Shown here one piece after another: positions 63,699 to 64,000 of a stretch of DNA of 64,000 bases. Source of the DNA: Paracentrotus lividus (taxonomy: Eukaryota; Echinodermata; Echinoidea; Camarodonta; Echinidae); assembly GCA_940671915.1 (NCBI GenBank), contig CALNVZ010003434.1, positions 1,926,854-1,990,853 of the forward strand. The letters are read 5' to 3'. Under the pieces are notes generated by a model that searched no databases, was not told where the DNA came from, and worked only from the letters and a program-made list of their open reading frames with translations. A program made the translations under genes and the position numbers. How positions within the stretch are numbered: the first letter of the stretch is position 1; every line of letters begins with the position of its first letter.

Positions 63699-63923
63699 TC
63701 AAACTCTGCCCATTAGATACTGAACGCAGGCGATCCCATTAGGCGAAAGGGTAGTAAGGTCAGCTGGGGAACAGGGGGAAGGTAGAAGAGGGCATTGCAG
63801 GAGGTGACTCATGGTCTCCTCCTCTCCGCATTTGCAAACTGGCTGTGGATGAAACTGTCTCAAAGTGATGGGGACAGATTGATGACAATACTCATTGTGT
63901 GCTGTGAGGTTTGGAATCAACAA
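63699..63923 (-). mobile_element. Fragment of a non-LTR retrotransposon reverse transcriptase C-terminus
   Basis: A minus-strand frame of about 70 codons contains HPQPVCKCGEEETMSHLLQC followed by P. The CxCG-EE-T-xHLLxxCP pattern is the Cys/His knuckle near the C-terminus of many non-LTR reverse transcriptases. No polymerase motifs lie upstream before the window edge, and the frame's ATG is only the first in a remnant. A degraded fragment is the likely reading. Confidence 0.5.
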
Positions 63924-64000
63924 AATGATAAGAAATTAACCCATTTCTGCAACATGCACTATAGATAAAAATGCACGTATGGGACTACACACCAAATGTT

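Overview
This window looks like nuclear DNA of an invertebrate deuterostome, most likely an echinoderm of sea-urchin type. The reasons are an AT-rich background, intron-containing genes, abundant ACATGTACATGTA and GTAGGCCTACATGTA word clusters, many short DNA-transposon derivatives, tRNA-headed SINEs, and an F-box gene of a deuterostome family. The species assignment is inference. Two N gaps (20611-20635 and 56114-56127) show it is scaffold sequence.

Two genes can be supported. The first runs left to right from before the window start to 15470. It is the 3' part of a spliced gene for a protein I do not recognise, with two membrane spans near its C-terminus. Seven exons join in consistent phase (about 244 residues), and one intron is 12.3 kb long. 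One exon has a decayed tandem copy just upstream, and the long intron holds a possible alternative terminal exon. The second gene is on the minus strand at 46067-43320, an uninterrupted 915-codon frame for an F-box protein of the FBXO34/FBXO46 type. A TATA-like box and a good splice donor near 48.7-48.5 kb may mark its promoter and a noncoding first exon.

The rest is intron and intergenic DNA dominated by repeats. About 18.7-22.75 kb is a GAT/GGT-rich stretch running into a 45-bp minisatellite. The part after the N gap repeats the part before it in the same order but with many indels, so it is probably an assembly duplication from uncorrected long reads. GAT tracts also occur at 2.05-2.45 and 37.77-38.27 kb.

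Mobile-element derivatives are numerous. They include a 670-bp foldback mariner-type MITE just after gene 1 (15802-16471), another TA-flanked MITE (42580-43024), a TTAA-flanked one (49561-50028), a nested TAA-flanked pair (56961-57423), two tRNA-headed SINEs and a reverse-transcriptase C-terminal fragment at the right edge.

The most distinctive signal is a set of three related elements at 30608-31310, 50403-53935 and, nested in the second, 50927-52372. Their ends are GGG(T/C)(C/A)ATTCCA with 4-bp target duplications (ATAT, ATAT, CATA). The first two also carry multiple copies of a 14-bp inverted motif, GTAAC-N4-GTTAC, whose four-base spacer is constant within an element but differs between them (GCGA in one, TGAC in the other). 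No transposase frame is visible in any of them.
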